NCBI GenBank assembly: GCA_949128115.1
Contig: CASBRS010000008.1
Location: 24,600 to 88,599 of the forward strand
Source of the DNA: Anaspis maculata
Lineage: Eukaryota; Arthropoda; Insecta; Coleoptera; Scraptiidae
DNA: 64,000 bases
Direction of reading: 5' to 3'
A program made the position numbers and the translations under genes. The notes below the pieces were generated by a model. It did not search any database. It was not told where the DNA came from and was given only the letters and a program-made list of their open reading frames with translations. This document shows, piece after piece, positions 52,205 to 64,000 of the stretch. Within the stretch, counting starts at the first letter, position 1. Each line of letters opens with the position of its first letter.

Positions 52205-55200
52205 TCACACACCGAAGAATAACTTCAAAGCCAGATTATCCTCCGGAGTATCTGTATATCTTGCTATGGCGTTCGACTGCACCATCCTGATGAACTTCTT
52301 GCGAAGTGCTTGTGCTGTTAGTTGCTCTGCTTCGGAGAATAAGGGATTCGCCAAAAGTGGACGCCAAGCGACATCTCCTGTCAACTTGTTTCTTTTGTTC
52401 TGTAGATTATCAAGTGCGAAGCGGCACATGACTCTGCAATGTTCATCCGTATAATCAAACACCACACGTTGCGCCGAGTCGATTTCAGGAGTCATCTTCG
52501 CGACGGTTTTTGTTGTGTGTTTCACGTGTGTGTACGTGTTTGTTGCATCGTCCACCTTGTAAGCCGAACACGGTGCCATACGCGGTCTCTTCGGCGTTTC
52601 CTCGACAGACTCATCCGGTTTCCTTTTATGGAGCGCGACCGAACCAGGAACTTGAATCTGTAACAATGAATTGATCGTTGAGAAAACACTTGATCGGTCT
52701 GGACGCGACATATTTCTCACTTTTCTTCCAACATCAGCTGGCAAGCTTTTCTGTCTGACGTTCTTCATGGGAGTAACTATGCCTTTGAAGGGTGAAACAT
52801 GTTCGGCAGCATCCGATGTCTCCACAGCTCTTTCGTCTTCATCGTCTTCGTCGATAACAATGGTGGTGTTTGGCTCGTTATCGGCAGCCACTTCAGCTGT
52901 AGCGGACTCCGTCAATGTCGACCGATCGACATCAGGCTCTACTCTCTGAAAATGACGGAAATTCATTACCCTTCTGATGTTCATCAAAGATCAAGATCTT
53001 GCTCACCTTCTCGACCAACAACTTCCACGCCGACGAGGGTTTCCTTTCCACTGCTGCTTTTGTTATATCGTCCACTCTGGACAATATCGACTGCAAGTCG
53101 GTCAAAGTGAAAAGTTTCTCTTCAGGCAACACCACCGGTTCTGTTGGTTCACAATCGTCCGTCTGCACTCCGACCGGGACTGCTACACTGCCTGTGCACG
53201 ACACCTTCATCCATCTGTGATCGTGCTCTTTTCCTTTCCTCACACCGGTGCCAAATACCAGAGAGGCGGGGAACACGTTGACGTGTGACTTGACAAAATA
53301 CTCCAGCGCCGCCTTGAACCTGTAGTCCTTTCTATCGTGGGCGTTTGTCTTCGAGCTCAAGACTAGCTCTCCAAACACTGTTTTCGGCTTGAGAATCGCC
53401 CGCACCACTTCTTTGGTGGTTGTGCACCCGCCCTCGTGATATCTTGCGGCGCCGTCTTCGGCTGTACGTCTGATCACTTCCCTGATGCTCTTCGAGTCCA
53501 AAAGCTTGTGACAATTGGTTGATGGATCTACTTTACATTTGACGCCATAATTCTCACGGGCAAAGACTCCCAGCGTGTACATCAGTCTGTAAACCCGGTT
53601 GATCTGCTCATTCAAGATGGTTTCATCGATTCCATCGAGATCGTTTCTGAACGATTCTTCTTCTTTTGCGCTCCGGAAGAACTCCTCTGCACTGCACGGA
53701 CGCGTACTGGTCAATATATATTGTACGTACTTCTTGAAATAGGGACATCTCTTGACAAAATCTCTTTGGCCTATATTTGCAAGCAAATAATGAGAGAAGC
53801 TGACATCTTCCTGTGGATCCGACGCGGGCCGCATACAGACAAGACCGTTGTAGTCCACCGACGTCTTTTCAGTCTGCCCTTGCAACATGGCCTTGAACGT
53901 TTTGTAGCATAGGCCTTCGGTGTTGCCAAAAACGAAATATTTCACACGAGTTTCTGCAAAGTGCGTCAGCAGCAACAGTGACGGATCAACGGGCATTTTA
54001 ATTCCGTCGTTCAGTACGATTCCTTTGAGCGTTCGCAGATCTGACATAGCCAAACTTTCCACGTGATCCGGCCACCACTGGCCACTCGAAATTGTTATGG
54101 TCCCCTCGTTCATCAACATATTCATCAGAGGTATCAGGAAGTCGTCGTTCATTGCTGTTAAACAAGGGTGACGGATACCCAAATGGTCCTCTATTTCATC
54201 TGGGAAAAGTTCCTCGTAGGCTGTCACTGTGTTCACAAATTCGAATCGCAGTCTATTGCCCGACTTGACGTACTGGATGTACGATTCATATCCGGACAGC
54301 ATATTTGCCAGCGTTGGTTGCAGATTCTTCAAACATTCGTATGATTTTGACGCATTGCATCGTCCCAGAGCCAAAAGGGCGGCGCAAGATATCCTTCTTT
54401 TGAAGTTACGGATGATGTGCACTGCTGGGTCGTAACCTTGTACGTACGTCACTGCGCCGGGATAATAAAGGCCAACTCCTTTGTCGAATCCGCATTCGGC
54501 CGCAAATCCGCCATGTTCGTAAACGTTGAAGATACGGTACCTTTTCAATCGTGCGCCGCCCGTCATCAAAATTTCTTTGATTTTCTCAAAGTTGAAGAGA
54601 ATGGCCTGGTCTTTTTCACTCGGAACGAATACCAATCCGTAGTGGATCTGAATCAGTGATATACTGGGCGAATGTTCCTCTTTGATTGCGGACTTGATCA
54701 TGATCTCAGCTGCTGTTGGTTCTGCCACCAGGCCATGCACGCACTTGTAGAACAGTATTTGATGACGATGTTGCAAAACGCCTTTGTCGAACATATCCGT
54801 CAACATGCGGTCCACACTTTCTGCAAACTGCTCAAAATCTTCGTCATAAATCCTGACACCCGTGGTGTCTGTCTTTGTTGTCATCAGCAAGTTCTGGGCA
54901 CTACCAGCGCCATGCAGGAACGTTTTCGTATTCCTATTGGCATTCAACTCTCTCAATGCCGGAAACACGACGTGCTCAATAAAAAACGCCTTCCCACTGA
55001 AAATGTAACTTTTAGTCGACCACAAAAGCACGCTCATGATCCATTTACCATTTGCTCCATGAGGTGTCATTCGTACGATTGATTCGAGAATGATTATCGT
55101 CATCGTCATCGTCATCTTCGCTTTCGTCCATATCGGTTCCATCACGGCCTGTCGCCACAAACGGCGGAAACAGCATGAGCACGTAAATTTTCTCATCGCC

Positions 55201-55526
55201 GACGCCACAGAGTGCAAACTCTCTCGCTTCCTTCCTATTCGTCCGCGGTAACTCCAAATCCGTTCGCCACAATTCACTCAGCAGCTTCACGTTTTTCACA
55301 GGTAGAACCGTTTGTTTGTTTATGTAAACAGTGGTAGAAGCGCCAATCGAAAAAGCACTCAATGATCTGCAAATATTCAGTGGTGTAGTCAACGTAACAT
55401 ATAATGCATTGTCGGATGCGCTCACTTGCCAACAATGGTGAAACTGTCAATGTCCCTGGTCACCGTGGAAAAGTCGTTCATCTCGGCTTTCCTGAACACA
55501 GCTCGCTCCTGCTCCTCTTCACCCAT
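52205..55526 (-). CDS. Y-module gene, copy 6
   Basis: Exons 55426-55526, 55049-55366, 53007-54996 and 52205-52945. Protein identical to copies 1-3 and 5. Substitutions that mark this module lie upstream of the gene, none inside it. Confidence 0.78.
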
Positions 55527-56217
55527 TTTATTCATCAAACTCGAGCTCTGCAACAAACAGAATCCAACATTGAAATCCACATCTCGTCATCATATGCCAG
55601 GAATTATGCGACGTACTCCACACATCCCATCATAATGTACGTCAAACATGCAACATGATCTTATCTCGTCTCTCAAAATCTCGACCCCCTTCCCAGCATC
55701 TGTCGAAGTTCGGTTAGTGCCAGCCTCCACTAGACGTATTTTGATGCTCACGAATAGATGGATGCAGCCACTGAACAGTTGGTACCACGAGAAGGTATTC
55801 GACATACGACTCCGCCATTGCATCAGAAAGGAAAGCGTGTCAAGCAACGTCCGAATTGACACTCAATCCCCAATGATGAATTGCGGCGCCGCTCCGGGGT
55901 GATGCTATTCCCCTTCACCGACCGTCATCAAAACACCAAGATCATGCATCAATCTAATAACCGTCACCACTCACTCCCCTCCACCGACGGTCTCCTCTCC
56001 TCCAAACCAATTCAATATATCTAGCATCAGTCGAAGTTCGGTTAGTGCCAGCCTCCATTCTTCTAGATGGGTGCAGCCACTGAACAGTTGGTACCACGAG
56101 TAGGTATTCGACATACGACTCCGCCATTGCATTAGAAAGGAGAGATCCCAAAAAATGCAATGCGGCGCCGCTCCGGGGTGATGCTATTTCCCTTCACCAA
56201 CCGCCGCCTCCAACCGC

Positions 56218-56405
56218 CACAAACACGCCACAAACACGCCACAAACACGCCACAAACACGCCACAAACACGCCACAAACGCGCCACCAACGCGCCACACC
56301 AAACGCTCCACACCAAACGCTCCACACCAAACGCTCCTTCAACGCACCACCAACCGCACCACCAACGCACCACCAACGCACCACAAGATCATACACCACA
56401 AGATC
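56218..56405. repeat. 11-bp minisatellite, Y6, contracted
   Basis: Five CACAAACACGC units instead of seven, which accounts for the 22-bp shorter module. Confidence 0.9.
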
Positions 56406-57166
56406 ATGGATCAAGTGAATAATGTCGTCGTAACAGTCTGAGCAGCTTGGTAACTGACTTGCTGTTTTTCGACGCGTAAGTTCGTATCAAAACGAAAATT
56501 GACCGCATTGGATTGCCTGGGCAGTCACGCGGACTTGTATGTTGCAATTCGATGCTAGTGAGCCATCCCAATGAATGAACCCAAGCAACGAAATAACAAT
56601 CACACATGGTTGATTGCCTTAGAACCGCAAAGCATGCTGAATTCGCGATCTCGCTGTTTCAGTTCCGACGTTTGAAAATCACGAGCAGCGCTGAAACGAT
56701 ATGCAGGTAGCGTCAGAACTCCCCCATAAACAACACTTTCGTGCTGCAGAAACGATCGGATCGAAGGCGATGGCTCTATGCGGCAGAAAAACCGGACAGG
56801 GACTCATCATATCGACCAAAGTTTCCGTGGAGGATCGACGCACACGCTGCTTCGCTCGCGGTACACCCGATAAAATTCGCACGTCAAAAAAGCGGAGAGG
56901 TATCGCCGGATATGGGCACATGCACCGTGTTCCTCCAACAAACGTAAGTTCAAGATATTGGAACACATTCGGCACACACACTCCAAACCGACCGACACAC
57001 CACTCCATATAGATGCATGAAACATGCTCGGCGGAGCGCAGCAGGTACTTCGTCGATGCGCGAGATCCCGGCCAGCTCGTGCGGGCGACCGGTCCAGATA
57101 GACGGGGGCGACCTTCGACGGACGCATCGGTTACCGGAACATACACTGCTGGACTGTTCATGTTAA

Positions 57167-57292
57167 CAGACGTCCGAATGAGGTGATCGGACGTCCGATT
57201 GAGGTAATCAGACGTCCGAATGAGGTGATCGGACGTCCGATTGAGGTAATCAGACGTCCGAATGAGGTGATCGGACGTCCGATTGAGGTAAT
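57167..57292. repeat. 42-bp repeat, Y6
   Basis: Three units. Confidence 0.9.
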
Positions 57293-59458
57293 CAGACGTA
57301 CGTGCCTATCCATATAAACAGACGTTCGTCCAATAGAGGAGGACAGACGTTCGGTTCGATAGAGGAAGACAGTCGTTTGGATCTATGGAGGAGATCAGAC
57401 GTTCGGTCCGATAGAGGAGAACAGCCGTCCGGATCTATAGCGGAGGACAGACGTTTCAACGTCTCCGTTGAAATTGGACGTTCCGACCGTCCAATCGAGT
57501 GGGACGCTTCCAGGATGAGACGTTAACAAGCCAGGCTCACAACACAATTCGAAATAACACGAAAACGTTCGACAGATCGCCAGCGGACGGGACAGGGATG
57601 TTATACGCATTCGAGAGTGTGGAGAAACGTGAACGGCAACGCGATATCCTGCGCCTTCCTCGCGTAAGACCTGATGCCGGCAAAATCACGACCCATGTCG
57701 AGGGAGTGCAGCACAAGGTTTGGATGCTGACCATAGCCAATCCTGCCAATCAAGCGAGTCACTTGCAGAGAACGTGTTCCCATTCAAGACTCACGATATA
57801 AATTGGAATGACACGGTGACGTTCGACAAGCGAAGGCGGCCAGGACTGATATATCATGCGTGATCGAGAGCGTGGAGCAACACCAACGGCGGATCCGATG
57901 TTTTGCATATAGAAATTTTCATTCCTGATATCGACCAAACAGAGAGGTGCGTGCCTGTTCATGTCGACAGACGTCAGTTCAATCGAGGAGAACAGACGTT
58001 CTGTTCGAAGGAGGAAAACAGTCGTCCGGATCTATAGAGGAAGACAGACGTTTCAACGTTTCCGTTGGAATCGGACGTTCCGATTCGGACATTCCTCCGA
58101 CCGTCCAATCGAATGGGACCCTTTCAGGATAACACGTTCACAAGCCAAACTCACAACACAACTCGAAATGACACGAAAACGTTCGACAGATCGACAGCGG
58201 ACGGGACAGGGATGCTATGGGCATTCGAGAGTGTGGAGCAACGTGAACGGCAACGCGGTGTCTTGCGCCTTCCTCGCATGAGACCTGATGTCAGCAGAAC
58301 CGAGACTAATATCGAAGAAATGCGACAAAGTTTCGGATACTCACCGACCTTGTCAATCAAGCGAGTCACTTGCAGAGGACGTGTTCCCATTCGGAACTCA
58401 CGACACAACACTAAATGACACATCAAAGACGATCAACTAATGTGAGGGTGGTTAGGACAGATACATCATCCGTATTCAAGAGTGTGAAGCAGCACCAAGG
58501 GCGGATCGATGCTCCGTATGCTTCCAACTGCATGCCTGATATCGGCGAATCCAAGGCGCACGTGCCCATTCACATGTCGACATGGAGGTCTCATGGTCTC
58601 ATGGAGGAGAACAGACGTTCGGTTCGATAGAGGAAGACAGTCGTTCGGATCTATGGAGGAGATCAGACGTCCGGTTCGATAGAGGAAAACAGTCGTTCGG
58701 ATCCATAGAGAAAAACAGAAGTTTCAACGTCTCCGTTGGGATCAGACGTTTGGTCTCGGACATCAATCCAGCCGTCCAATCGAACGGGATACTTGCGGGA
58801 AACATGTTCGCAAGCGAAACTCAAAACACAATCTGAAATGACACGGAAACATTTGGCAAGCTGACAGCGGACGGTACAGGAATACTACACATATTCAAGA
58901 GTGTAGAGCAACGTGAACGGCAACGCGATGTTTTGCGCCTTCCCCGCATAGGACCTGATGTCAGCGAAACCAAGACTCGTATCGAAGAAATGCAACAAGT
59001 TTCGGATACTCACCGACCTTGACAATCAAGCAAGTCACATGCGGATGACGTGTATCCATTCGGAACTCACGACATAACTTGGAATGACACAAAGACGATC
59101 AACAGGTGAGGGTGGTCAGGACAAATATATCATCCGTGATCAAGAGCGTGAAGCAACATCAACGGCGGATCAATGCTCCGTATACTCCCAACTACATGCC
59201 TGATATCGGCCACACAAAGACCGGTGTCAAAGAGGTGGAACAAAATTCGGACTCTACCTGGCCTGACGGCCTCACGCCGGGATGCGGCGGGATCATATCC
59301 CCAATCATCGCTCGAGCGACACTTTTAACGATTTCCGAACCAAACAAACGCCACGACGAAGTGAGCGCACCCCGGCGTGGACAAGCCTTGTCCTGCCCGA
59401 CCGACGCCGGGATACGGCGGGATCCCAACTCCAAGTTTACCTTGCAAGCCACTGTAAA

Positions 59459-59936
59459 CCTGACCTGACCTGACCTGACCTGACCTGACCTGACCTGACC
59501 TGACCTGACCTGACCTGACCTGACCTGACCTGACCTGACCTGACCTGACCTGACCTGACCTGACCTGACCTGACCTGACCTGACCTGACCTGACCTGACC
59601 TGACCTGACCTGACCTGACCTGACCTGACCTGACCTGACCTGACCTGACCTGACCTGACCTGACCTGACCTGACCTGACCTGACCTGACCTGACCCTGAC
59701 CTGACCTGACCTGACCTGACCTGACCTGACCTGACCTGACCTGACCTGACCTGACCTGACCTGACCTGACCTGACCTGACCTGACCTGACCTGACCTGAC
59801 CTGACCTGACCTGACCTGACCTGACCTGACCTGACCTGACCTGACCTGACCTGACCTGACCTGACCTGACCTGACCTGACCTGACCTGACCTGACCTGAC
59901 CTGACCTGACCTGACCTGACCTGACCTGACCTGACC
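59459..59936 (-). repeat. Telomeric (TCAGG)n array 8, left of the retrotransposon
   Basis: 478 bp of CCTGA with a single extra C near 59694-59696 that shifts the register, then direct contact with the T-run of the element. Confidence 0.95.
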
Positions 59937-61455
59937 TTTTTTTTTTTTTTTTTTTTTTTGCTCCTCTGCTCTTCTGACAGAGGCGGAGGGGAAATCGCTT
60001 GACACCCGGCGATGGTTCTATCCGCCGGGTAGTGCCGGGCGCCAAACCGGCTAAAAACCCTCCGAGGACCTAGTGGTTATCCGCCCCCCGGGACCGCGTG
60101 AGCATTGCTTCAAGGGGCGGTTGGTCCAATCTAGTTCTTGCTGATCTAGTTTCACTGACGTTCTCGTTGCCTCTCTGCTTCAGCGCGCCTCATCATAACT
60201 TCCTTCAGGTACTCTGTCACAGCTTCCCAGTCTTGAAGCATTTCGGGCACCAAGTTCATAACGGTGATGGTTTTCTCTATCCTGCTTTGTAGTTTGCTTC
60301 TTAGGTCTGCAACGCCGCTACAGACGAAAATAGCGTGCTCTGCGTCATCTAGTTCTGCTTCACATAGATCGCACATATGATTTCTTGTCTTGCCGATTTT
60401 TTCTCTGTATTGCCCAAAACTCCCGTGTCCAGTAAGAGCCTGTGTAACATAGTAGTCAACATCTTTCTTTTTCTCCAACCATTCTTCCAGTTTGACGATT
60501 AGCCTACTTGTCCAGTTTGTTGCGTTGCTCCACTGTTGCGCCCATTCCGCCAGCAAATCTGCCCGTGCTTGCTCCCTCGTTTGCTTTTTGGCTCCATCCT
60601 CTTGACTGTTGTGGACATATATTCTCTCTTTTACAAGAAGTTTGAAGGGAGGTAGACCGGCTATCACAAGGATGCTTTGGGTTGGCACTGTCCTGTATGC
60701 TGATGTTGTTCTTATCGCAATTTTCCTATTCAGAGACTCCATCATGTTGCTATAATGTCCATGTTCCAATGCCCTGCTCCAAATAGGTGCTCCGTAGAGC
60801 ATCACAGAGTGAACGGCCGATGTCAGAGTTTTTCTCCGGTTAGCTGTTGGTCCACCAAGGTTCGGCATTAGTCTTGACAACGCGGCCAGCATTTTGTTTG
60901 CTCTTTCATGTGTCCTTTGTATGTGGACGGTCATACGTGCGTCCTTGTCGATATAGACCCCCATATATTTGATCGATTGTTTGCTTGTGATAGTTGTTTC
61001 TGGAATAACCAACGTGAGTGTCGGCACTTTTCTTCGTCCTGCTAGTAGCACCATTTCTGTTTTCCTTGCTGATAGTGTGATGCCCATGTTTTCAAGTTCT
61101 GCTTTCACCGCCGTCACTGCTTCCGTTGCGGTTTTCTCCAGCTCTTCTTTGCTTTTGGCAGTTACGAGTAATGCTAGGTCGTCTGCAAATGCGACCATTT
61201 CTACGCTCTCCTTCATCTGCATTTTCAATATCCTGTCGTAGAAAATGAGCCAGAGCAACGGCCCCAGCACCGATCCCTGTGGCACTCCGCATGACGTTTT
61301 AGTTCTTTTACCATTCTCCGTTACAATTTCGCGGTCTGTCAAATAGGACTGTATAATTTTCACAAGGTATCTGCTGATTTTATGATTTTTCGTCAGTTCT
61401 GAGATTATTTCTTTCCACGGCGCGGAATTGAAGGCATTTTCGATGTCTAGCGTGA
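59937..61455 (-). mobile_element. 5'-truncated R1-clade (TRAS/SART-like) non-LTR retrotransposon in telomeric repeats
   Basis: About 1.5 kb on the minus strand: the C-terminal two thirds of a reverse transcriptase ORF, a ~190-nt 3' UTR (59960-60151) and a 23-nt poly(A) (59937-59959 as T). Both ends abut TCAGG repeats. Reading the minus strand, the 5' flank ends GGTC and the 3' flank after poly(A) resumes at (A)GGTCAGG, consistent with cutting at TC^AGG, the counterpart of TT^AGG reported for telomere-specific elements of silkworm. The element is sense on the G-rich strand, which as I recall matches SART rather than TRAS orientation. It lacks ORF1, the endonuclease and the N-terminal RT, so it cannot move by itself. 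Confidence 0.88.
60152..61455 (-). pseudogene. Partial reverse transcriptase ORF of the R1-clade element
   Basis: About 434 codons, open to a TGA at 60152-60154. Visible in order: LDIENAF (first catalytic Asp, residues 3-9 of the fragment), GVPQGSVLGP (57-66), FADDLALL with the catalytic Asp pair (90-97), thumb region KYMGVYID, and a C-terminal zinc knuckle C-x2-C-x8-H-x4-C near residues 361-378 (CDLC...H...C), typical of the R1 clade. The start is lost: the frame opens directly out of TCAGG repeats, so the Arg-Ser-Gly-Gln-Val leader of the longer frame is not part of the protein. No internal stop or frameshift seen, suggesting recent insertion. Confidence 0.88.
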
Positions 61456-61457
61456 GA

Positions 61458-61649
61458 CCTGACCTGACCTGACCTGACCTGACCTGACCTGACCTGACCT
61501 GACCTGACCTGACCTGACCTGACCTGACCTGACCTGACCTGACCTGACCTGACCTGACCTGACCTGACCTGACCTGACCTGACCTGACCTGACCTGACCT
61601 GACCTGACCTGACCTGACCTGACCTGACCTGACCTGACCTGACCTGACC
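61458..61649 (-). repeat. Telomeric (TCAGG)n array 9, right of the retrotransposon
   Basis: 192 bp of perfect pentamers. Arrays 8 and 9 are one array split by the insertion. Confidence 0.95.
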
Positions 61650-62100
61650 CGACCGGGACGCCTGATCTCACAGGAACACCTGACCTGACCTGACCTGACC
61701 TGACCTGACCTGACCTGACCTGACCTGACCTGACCTGACCTGACCTGACCTGACCTGACCAAGACACCTGACCTGACCGGGACATCTGACCTGACCCGAC
61801 CTGACCAAGACACCTGACCTGACCGGGACACCCGAACCGGCCTGACCTGACCTGACCGGGACATCTGACCTGACCTGACCGGGACACCCGACCTGACCTG
61901 ACCTGACCGGGACATCTGACCTGACCCGACCTGACCAAGACACCTGACCTGACCGGAACACCCGACCTGACCGGGACATCTGACCTGACCTGACCTGACC
62001 GGGACACCCGACCTGATCTGACCTGACCGGGACATCTGACCTGACCTGACCATGACACCTGACCTGACCGGGACACCCGACCTGACCTGGACACCTGGAC
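61650..62100 (-). repeat. Variant telomeric repeat tract, X type
   Basis: Same structure as 385-820: interruption (61650-61678, one substitution from the copy at 385), second perfect stretch (61679-61760), then variant units. Confidence 0.85.
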
Positions 62101-63134
62101 ATTTGGAAAAATTGCACAAAATTTGACTGTTTCTTGCTAAATCACCGTGTATTTTGCAGTTTTTCCGGAATATTTCACAGCATGTTCATGCGATTCAGGA
62201 ACCATCAAGACCATTGTGGAGCACATTTTTTTGCGCGTTCAACGATGTGTCACAATCACCATTCGAAATCAACTTGATGACATGAGATAGCCTTGAGAAA
62301 AAGAAAATTTTGTTTCGAACCTGAAAATTTTCGAACAGGTCAAACGGAATTGAACCCAGTTGCCGGACGTTGATCAAGTTCTGTCGTGAACCGAATGGAA
62401 GCTAGAAAACTGGCGCATCGGACTGTGAAACAACAAAAAACAATACCACCTCGCGATTGGTGACAAACGGCTGGTAACCGTCAAAATTTTGGAGATTTTA
62501 CTGGTTTTTTTTTTTTCAAACAGGTCAAACAATTTTTGACCAACTTGTTGAGCTTGCATATATGTGATGGTCACACCAGCTTGTGCGGAAAAATGAACTG
62601 AACATTTTGAGATGTCAATGTCACCTATCGATAGAACGAGTGAGGACTCACAAATCTTTGAATTTTTTTTCACTTTTTCGCAGAAACGATATAACCTCAG
62701 AATCATGGATGACAGATCAGCCGTTCCATTGTTGACGTATGCGCGATTGGACGTGTCACAAAACGATGTGAGATTTTTTTCCAAATCATCTCTGTTTTTG
62801 AGATATTGACAAAATTTGGAGAAAAAGAAAATCGCATTTTTCTCGGAAACTGTTCCTACAACTTGGCCAAATTTTTTTTCATGGCATCATTGGGACCTAA
62901 CACATCGACTGTTGGAATATAAAAAAAATCGATGCCGCAAGCGGCATAGACCTGACCGGGACTGGACGGCCGATCGAGGCAGTATAACGGACTTGGATAG
63001 CATCCGATCTTGTTCGACCTTCAAACAAACTCTCCCACACCGCAGGATGTACAGGATATGTAGCGAGGATGGACGTTGATCGGGAACATCTTCGAAATCG
63101 GACGTCGGACTCGACCAATCGCGCGAAGGAAGGG

Positions 63135-63171
<37 letters not shown>

Positions 63172-63880
63172 CGCCAATCGGACGTGTCGGATGTCAAGCG
63201 TTTCTCGCCCGAACACGTCCCGACAAGTTTCTAAGGTCGGCTATTGTAATCGGACTCCGGCCAGCATCGTTTGGCATTAAGAAACGCTCGACATCTCGAT
63301 CTATCCGTACACGTGTCCAGCTGTGTGGAGCGACGTGAACGGCAACGCGACATATCGCGCCTCCCTTGCACGAGACCCGACGTCAGCGGAACCAAGACCC
63401 GTATGGAAGAGATGCAACAAGTTTCGGACACCCGCCGACCCTGACAATCGAGCGAGTCACTTGCGGAGGACGTGTTTCCATCCGGAACCAACGACATAAC
63501 TTGGAATGACACGAAGACGACCGACAAGTGGGTGTGGTCGGGACGAGTATGTCATCCGTTGTCGAAAGCGTGCAGCAACATCAACGGCGGATCGATGCTC
63601 CGAACACTCCCAACCACATGCCCGATATCGGCCACACAAAGACCGATATCGGAGAGGTGGGACGGAATTCGAACTCCATTTGGCCTGGCGTCCTCACGCC
63701 GGGATGCGGCGGGATGATATCTCCAACCGTCGTTCGAGCAACACTTTCGACGATTTCCGAACCGAACGGGCGCCGCGACCGAGTGAGCGCACCCCGGCGT
63801 GGACAAGCCTTGTCCCGCCCGACCGACGCCGGGACACGGCGGGATCCCAACTCCAAGTTCACCTTGCAAGCCACTGTAAA
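62101..63880. repeat. X module, copy 3
   Basis: Differs from the two identical X copies by several substitutions in its right half (for example CATTAAG for CATTGAG, ACACTCCC for ACATTCCC) and by a 36-nt A-tract (63135-63170). No convincing gene. Confidence 0.85.
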
Positions 63881-63928
63881 CCTGACCTGACCTGACCTGA
63901 CCTGACCTGACCTGACCTGACCTGACCT
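63881..63928 (-). repeat. Telomeric (TCAGG)n array 10, short remnant
   Basis: About nine to ten pentamers only, compared with 62-100 in the others. It marks the internal edge of the series. Confidence 0.95.
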
Positions 63929-63929
63929 A

Positions 63930-64000
63930 AGTCACGTGGGTTGAAGCCTGAAGTCACGTGGGTTGAAGCCAAAAGTCACGTGGGTTGAAACCTGAAATTT
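63930..64000. repeat. 22-bp satellite, three units to the window edge
   Basis: Units beginning AGTCACGTGGGTTGAA at 63930, 63952 and 63974, each with the palindrome CACGTG. The sequence is unrelated to X or Y and probably starts a different repeat block. Confidence 0.85.

Larger units (their letters stand above)
29789..59458. repeat. Higher-order repeat, copy 2 (X-Y-Y-Y)
   Basis: Second copy of the ~29.7-kb block. Its X module and the X- and Y-associated arrays at 32305, 41236 and 50317 match copy 1 in length and content. Differences seen are a 15-bp in-frame deletion at 35849/35850, two substitutions in the last Y (near 55664 and 55836), loss of two minisatellite units in the last Y, and a different leading array (29789-30205 lacks the interruption present at 385-413). 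Confidence 0.9.
51453..59458. repeat. Y module, copy 6
   Basis: Partner of copy 3 but the most diverged Y: two substitutions upstream of the gene (near 55664 and 55836) and two fewer minisatellite units. The ~640-bp repeats lie at 57293-59458. Confidence 0.85.
59459..63880. repeat. Higher-order repeat, partial third copy (X only)
   Basis: Starts with an array that now carries a retrotransposon, continues with an X module and stops at a 48-bp remnant array beside an unrelated 22-bp satellite. This X has several substitutions relative to the two identical X modules to its left, so the right edge is the most diverged part of the block. Confidence 0.8.

Noticed and set aside
60152..62119. A 655-codon fusion of a repeat leader with reverse transcriptase
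   Set aside because: The first ~220 codons are TCAGG repeats that happen to be in frame with the truncated element.

Overview
This is eukaryotic subtelomeric DNA, not a prokaryotic or ordinary euchromatic region. Eleven arrays of the pentamer CCTGA (TCAGG on the minus strand) punctuate the window. TCAGG is the telomere repeat known from many beetles (Coleoptera). A 5'-truncated R1-clade (TRAS/SART-like) non-LTR retrotransposon sits inside one array, and its junctions fit cutting at TC^AGG. Together these point to an arthropod, most likely a beetle. The one well-supported host-type gene has 52-61-nt introns, which fits. Species cannot be fixed from sequence alone. The G-rich strand runs 5'->3' towards the left edge, so if this is a real chromosome arm the physical end lies to the left.

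Layout: two kinds of module alternate with the arrays. The short X module (about 1.8 kb; 821-2597, 30528-32304, 62101-63880) carries no convincing gene. The long Y module (about 8.0 kb plus its array and variant-repeat tract; six copies) carries one multi-exon gene on the minus strand. From left to right the order is X Y Y Y | X Y Y Y | X, so X-Y-Y-Y forms a higher-order repeat of about 29.7 kb. It is present twice almost identically, down to the lengths of the inner pentamer arrays. Each array has the same polarity: perfect repeats abut a constant junction on the left, and degenerate variant repeats lie on the right before the next module. Every module therefore looks like a former chromosome terminus that was later capped by another. 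At the right edge the array shrinks to 48 bp and gives way to a 22-bp satellite.

Genes: each Y module encodes a protein of about 1049 aa (four exons, three short GT-AG introns), identical in all six copies apart from a 15-bp in-frame deletion in the fourth. I do not recognise its main body. It has acidic runs, a bipartite nuclear localisation signal near residues 910-926 and a C-terminal region (about 966-1026) that resembles a Rap1/TRF-type Myb-like helix-turn-helix domain. A protein that may bind telomeric DNA, encoded in each unit of a telomere-repeat-bounded amplifying module, is the most interesting possibility here. The arrangement resembles the Y' elements of budding yeast, which also carry an ORF, are separated by short telomeric tracts and amplify at chromosome ends. 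Function and domain assignment are inference. The rest of the window is non-coding repeat: a duplicated segment and an 11-bp minisatellite upstream of the gene, a 42-bp repeat, three diverged copies of a ~640-bp repeat, and variant telomeric tracts.
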